Assembly: GCF_019925205.1 (NCBI RefSeq)
Contig: NC_083560.1
Coordinates: 19,797,145 to 19,861,144, forward strand
Direction of reading: 5' to 3'
DNA from: Metopolophium dirhodum
Lineage: Eukaryota; Arthropoda; Insecta; Hemiptera; Aphididae
DNA length: 64,000 nt
The position numbers and the translations under genes are program-made. Shown here piece after piece: positions 59,465 to 64,000 of the stretch (the first letter of the stretch is position 1; every line of letters starts with the position of its first letter). The notes beneath the pieces are model-generated. The model saw only the letters and a list, made by a program, of their open reading frames with translations. It did no database searches and had not been told where the DNA came from.

Positions 59465-61041
59465 ATAACATTATCAAGACGAAAAAAGTAATAACACCGC
59501 AATTATTTATATTTAGTGGGAGATAATTTCGACGACTATATAAGTAACACATTTCTTTAGATTTTACTGTAAAATTAAAGTATCATTTAATAGTCAATCA
59601 TATAATATAGCTCACCCAAAAAATTATTTCTATATACGCCACTGGAGTGAATTGACTTCTTATCAAATTTAAAATTAAGATTATTATCTAGGCAATATCA
59701 TAGGGTTTATATTATATTTTAATTTTAAAGTGAGTTATGAGAATTTTATGATGTACAATTACCTATATATAAGTATTTGCTTTGGGGATTTTTTGTGACC
59801 GCATTTAAGATTTTGACAACAATTATACAAAAAGCAACACAATTTAATTGAATGGAGATGCTCAATTTGTAAAATTAAACTATTTTTTCATACTAATGTA
59901 AACTCCAGGAAGTACCATCTACTAAAAATCAACAACTATTTATTATTTTATTCCAATTTTTCAGATGTACAATTTTCAAAGAAAATTCTAATTAATATAT
60001 TATCAATGTAGTATTGTTCCGATTAGGAATGGCTAAGTCATAATATAATAAAAATCAGTACCTGGTACCTAGTCTATAGTATATACCTCATCATTATTTT
60101 TGGTGAAAATATATTAATAAACCTAATACCATTGAGTATATAAACTTATATATATATATATATATATACATATATAGTATATATACTATAGTATCTATGC
60201 TCAATGCACTAATATCTAATACCTACTACCTATATTCACAATGAAAATACAATTATATTGACACGCAATTTGAATGTTTTCCTATACAGAATGTTACAAA
60301 TTGCATGTAACAGCAGATGCTGTTACATGAAATTTGGAAAAACCTGTACATATAACCTTGTAAAGAAAATAATGCGGCCAAGCATTTCTCAACTCTCAAG
60401 CCTTTATTTTTAAGATAAAAATAAAAGGAAACTATAGCTGCTATTATATCTAGGTACCTACTTACCTATAATAATATACTTGCATACGTTTACTTATATA
60501 CCTATATATATATTTGTTTGTACCTATATTTGTTTATTATGAATATTGTAGATACCTTTGGAATATTGTTATATTATTTTGAACAAAATTATAAAATTGA
60601 ATGAATAATATACCAATTCAATTTAGGTAAAATACCTTAAAATATTTGGCTACTAATTGTCATCACTTGCGTGTTTATTTTTAAATTAGGCGCAAAATTT
60701 ATTATTTGCATTATCGACGAGAGGTCCTAAGGTATATACAATAAGCAAACGCTACATAATATACGTACCATCATTACTATATAAGCAACGATACACCTGT
60801 ATAATTGCAACTAACAAAATATCAACGTTTTTCAGTGAGCCAACGATTTTAGTCTCTTTTATTTTCTAATTTATATATTAATTTATAAGTATTAAATATT
60901 ATATTCGTTTCAATTATGACATCTTTTGTAAGGACATCTGAATTTACTGATGAAATGTACTATTATTATTTTGGCATTCGCTTACTTCCCTCTGTCTGTT
61001 TTAATAATTTTCTCTTTTTTGCCGATCACATAATCACTTGA
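59465..61041. other. Inverted counterpart of about 18815-20630
   Basis: It contains the sequence giving the empty site for the solo LTRs at 6275/33894 (near 60015), a (TA)n tract at 60149-60170 and the boundary motif CCTTAAAATATTTGGC (about 60633). No gene is seen. Confidence 0.5.
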
Positions 61042-61182
61042 TCATTCTTTAGTGTTAAATTTATCTGTAATAAATAACCTTGTGTACAGATAATTTCTTA
61101 CATTTAAGTAATAATAAATGAATATTATATCTCTCTTATTATAACTGGCATTCATATTTGTTGAAAAAACAGTGTCAGCCAT
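61042..61182 (-). CDS. Short ORF kept in paralogous blocks (MADTVFSTN family), inverted copy
   Basis: The frame is 46 codons, MADTVFSTNMNASYNKRD to ..KFNTKE. It differs from 18671-18814 mainly by one missing Leu codon, so the frame survives the indel. It is open upstream through SDNISEIVSVGE as in the other copy. Unknown protein; a repeat-borne exon is as likely as a gene. Confidence 0.25.
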   Translation of the reverse strand: MADTVFSTNMNASYNKRDIIFIYYYLNVRNYLYTRLFITDKFNTKE

Positions 61183-62454
61183 TTCACCCACACTTACAAT
61201 TTCGGAAATATTATCTGATAGTGCTTGCTTATAATATTATTTTTTATTTATATGCATGCAGAGGCGTTTGCCTCAGATGGAAAAATTTTAAAATATTTCA
61301 TAGGTGGCATTCGTATACTGCTTTTTCATACATTTTTCTTTTTTTCGTAACAAATTAATTATTTCATCAGTGATTAATAATGTTATATAAATTTAATGTT
61401 ATAACTTATAAGATTTAAGTATTATATGTATAAAATATATTTTTGATCAGATTAAATGATAACAATGGATAGCAGTCGAGACTCAATGGACGAAGATATT
61501 ACTGTACCTACAGACGTACAGTTATTGTAGTAATAATATGTATCATCACTATTAACAGTAAAAAGTTATCCTTAATATCATACTTAGATACGACGGTATC
61601 ACGCAATTCCTCAATATCCAGTCATGATTAAAAATTAATTAATTTTTAAAAATTGTTTACAAATAACGGAATTATTACTATATTGTTATAGTGCTCAGTT
61701 GGTTGTAATTTTGTCGCACAACAAATGCATATTATTTACATCATCACTATTTGACAATTGTTAATAATATTACCTATTAATTATCAAATTTAATTGTATT
61801 TGATATTTCAAAATAATGTCTTCAAAAACAGTAAAATTATGTAAAATCTAAAAAAGCAAAAGTACAAACAATTAATGTTAGAAGTTAAAACAAAAAATTC
61901 CAAAATTTCAAACTTTTTTTGCGCCTTCAGTAGTGATAAAGATTTATACGAATAACTACTTATTATTAATTAGTTATACTATTTAGCTACAATACATAAG
62001 CCGAAATTCACCTGTCACTATTAATTAGTCATTACTATACTTTATGTACCACTTAAATATAAATATTTCCAATTAATATAATATGCTCAGATATTTCATG
62101 TAAATTAACACTAAATCTGGGTGAACACTAATTAACGTGTCAGGAATAAACAACAGACGTAAATAGTAAATGTAGTAGGTAAGTATATTAAATGCCTTTA
62201 TACATAATATATAATAAGTGTACAATTGATGAATACTCTTAATTTGTATAATAATATATTTTTTTTCATAAAAAATTATTATTATTGTTTTTGATGATTG
62301 ATGAAATGCTGTTAATATTTATTTACGTTGATTTTTTAAACAGGTTTTGTTTTGAGAATTGAACTTCTGAGTATATTATATTATTATGAATAATCATGTA
62401 CGATGTACCTACCCATTTTAAAAGTTAATAATTTTATTTTAGTTAATTATTAAT
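61183..62454. other. Inverted counterpart of 17495-18670
   Basis: It contains a palindromic GAGGCGTTTGCCTC at about 61261-61274. The stretch TTTTATTTTAG just before candidate exon 1 (ending 62442) could be an acceptor, in which case exon 1 would not be the first exon. No further gene is seen. Confidence 0.45.
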
Positions 62455-63277
62455 ATGAAATCCAATTCTGAGTCTACCAAAAAACCTGACGTAAATGATG
62501 TGAAAAAAGATGACGAAGTACCTATGTATTATTTAAATATATTTTTTTCTATATTATGGGGTATGAGGCGGCAAAATAATATTTGTGCCATTACACCTTA
62601 ACACATCACTGTATGCGTGCGTTTGTAATATATATTTTATTAGTACAACACTGAACTTCGACGTATTTGATACCACCGTAATAATCTATACCTGTAATAT
62701 TATATTGTACGGTAGGTACTGGCAAACCAGCGCAGAGCGTTTCTACTAGTAGCGTCATGGTGTTTGATAAATAATCAATTTACTCTAATATGACAGTAAT
62801 ATAAAAACTAACCACACGAAATTAGAACTTGTCAGTTAACATGTGTGAAGTTGGCCCCCTATATCAGCCGAATCGATCCGGACCGATTGTAAGTTAATGA
62901 TATTCATTTGTAAGTATTTGTAAGTTGGTTTTCAGAGTTTGTAAGGTAAGCCCCTACCCTCTGGCAAATTTCATTTTTAATTAAGAAAATCTTTTTAATA
63001 AAAAAATGTATATTTGTTAAAAAAAACTATTCATAAAAAAATTAACATAATTATTTTAAAATATTATTAATGTATTAACAGCTTAGTTTAATTAATTGTT
63101 TTGACATATTATAGTTTCATTAATTAATTGTTTTGATTTATGTTATTCAACAATTTGTACTATCAAAAACTAGTCCGATTACGTCAAAAAGATCCGTGGC
63201 TTCCTATATTTTGGGCTAGAATGCCTAGAATCCGAGAAAATGGTGCATACGTGTTTCATTTGACCAACAGAGATTAT
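62455..63277 (+). pseudogene. Second, truncated copy of the two-exon candidate gene
   Basis: Exon 1 (62455-62517) encodes MKSNSESTKKPD..KKDDE and is followed by GTACCT. Exon 2 survives only from ACTATCAAAAACTAG (about 63159) to AACAGAGATTA (about 63277). It is nearly identical to 15722-15522 within that stretch, but the acceptor, the first ~8 codons and the C-terminus are gone. The last part runs into a reversed dispersed repeat. The intron is only about 0.64 kb. The two exons keep order and strand, showing the copy was made at the DNA level, not through mRNA. Confidence 0.5.
62830..62980 (+). repeat. Single copy of the ~140-bp minisatellite unit with inverted-repeat end
   Basis: It has the end TTAACATGTGTGAAGTTGGCCCCC and then one unit (CGATCCGGACCGATTG, AGATATTCATTTG, CCCCTACCCTCTGGC). 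The paralogous element at 16521-17128 has three units. Relative to its flanks the unit points the other way. Confidence 0.6.
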
Positions 63278-63720
63278 ATTATTGTGAATAAATTAATTTA
63301 TATATAACCTATTTACGTGGAGCCTTGTTTTACATGTTCTATCCTTACCTATAAAAGTTGGACATTTTATAAATTTTTAACTACAAAATAATATATATAT
63401 ATAACAATTCAATTTTTAACTTGATCAATTTTATTCAATTAAATGTTTATAAAAAAAATTGTGAATATGTATTTTTAATATTTTTCAACTGCTATTGTAA
63501 TAATAAATTAGGAGCCTTGTATTAATTTTTCACGCAATTTAACTCAACAAATAGAATTTTATTGATATTAATAGAAAAAAAAAACTGAAAAAATCTTATG
63601 GTGTATAGAAAATGAAAATACAAACATTCAGTAAAATTATCATGTATCTACAGTTATTCGTTTTAAATAACAATAAAATAACAAAACAAATACTTAGAAA
63701 ATAGTTAAAAACGTTGACCA
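63278..63720 (-). repeat. GATTCTGAGCG-family repeat fragment, reverse
   Basis: It starts at TTATTGTGAATAAATT (the family's intact version of the LTR target) and runs through TAACCTATTTACGTGGAGCC and ATCTTATGGTGTATAGAAAAT. It is non-coding. Confidence 0.6.
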
Positions 63721-64000
63721 AAAGAAAAAATAACACTACACGCAACTGCACTACCTACTCTACAATTACAGACTACGCGACGTCGCCGTCGTGAAAATAA
63801 TCATTAGAAAATATCGAATAGGAATTTAATGATTCGATTATGAAATATTATCTACAATACTGTGTGATCACTTGTCTTTATCGTTTAGATTACGGATCGG
63901 TTAGTACTATCGCAGCTGTCGCGTTGTTGTGTACGAATAAAATATAATTATAGTTTTGTAGTGATATTATTACGTATAAATGCAATTTGATATAAAAGTG
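63721..64000. other. Window end, slightly GC-richer, nothing assigned
   Basis: CG-containing words (CTACGCGACGTCGCCGTCG near 63773, GCAGCTGTCGCGTTG near 63911) stand out from the AT background and could be a 5' flank of a gene beyond the window. No ORF or promoter element can be defended. Confidence 0.25.

Noticed and set aside
59283..59552. 89-codon minus frame as upstream part of the hAT transposase
   Set aside because: Its composition is not transposase-like and it crosses the probable element edge at 59456.

Overview
The window is AT-rich, gene-poor eukaryotic DNA, almost certainly from an insect and most probably an aphid. The reasons are repeated GTAGGTACCTA-type motifs, long AT microsatellites, dispersed non-coding repeats of the kind I associate with aphid genomes, and transposon families typical of insects (BEL/Pao, Ty3/gypsy, hAT, pogo/Tigger, a tRNA-derived SINE). 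The species is inferred, not proven. No large intact host gene is visible. The only candidate host-type gene is a small two-exon reading frame on the minus strand (15522-17494).

Layout. Two long blocks run in the same order and orientation. Unit 1 is about 1-24.3 kb and unit 2 about 27.36-55.5 kb, so the window looks like a tandem duplication with a period near 27.36 kb. Each unit starts with the 3' half of a decayed Ty3/gypsy-like (errantivirus-type) retroelement. The 5' half (gag and traces of protease and pol) is visible only at 24.3-27.3 kb, between the units. Next come a reversed copy of a dispersed repeat, a solo LTR, a long non-coding block and forward copies of the dispersed repeat. 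Unit 2 lacks the sequence matching 14.55-19.15 kb and 19.62-21.47 kb of unit 1. Much of that missing sequence, roughly 15.6-21.7 kb, recurs inverted at 57.1-63.3 kb.

Insertions that distinguish the copies can be delimited by empty-site comparison and target-site duplications. Unit 1 has a hAT-like MITE (22067-22655) and a 1.57-kb palindrome (7342-8913). Unit 2 has a solo LTR (36819-37895), two hAT-type elements (35287-35522 and 40417-41854), a SINE (45069-45351) and a Tigger-like MITE (46353-49664). A 5'-truncated BEL/Pao element (46540-49422) sits inside that MITE. Its integrase has lysine at the catalytic glutamate position and an in-frame stop. Two insertions predate the duplication because the copies share the same site: the 6275/33894 solo LTR (TSD GTGCC) and the 4.5/31.3/54.0-kb LTR (TSD TTAT).

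Function. Nothing here forms a pathway. The coding content is decayed transposon genes (gag, pol/env-like pieces, BEL integrase, a Tigger transposase piece, a hAT C-terminal piece), a short reading frame kept in several paralogous blocks, and the small two-exon candidate gene. Everything was read by eye. Boundaries without a target-site duplication are approximate, and a haplotype or assembly artefact could also produce the duplicated architecture.
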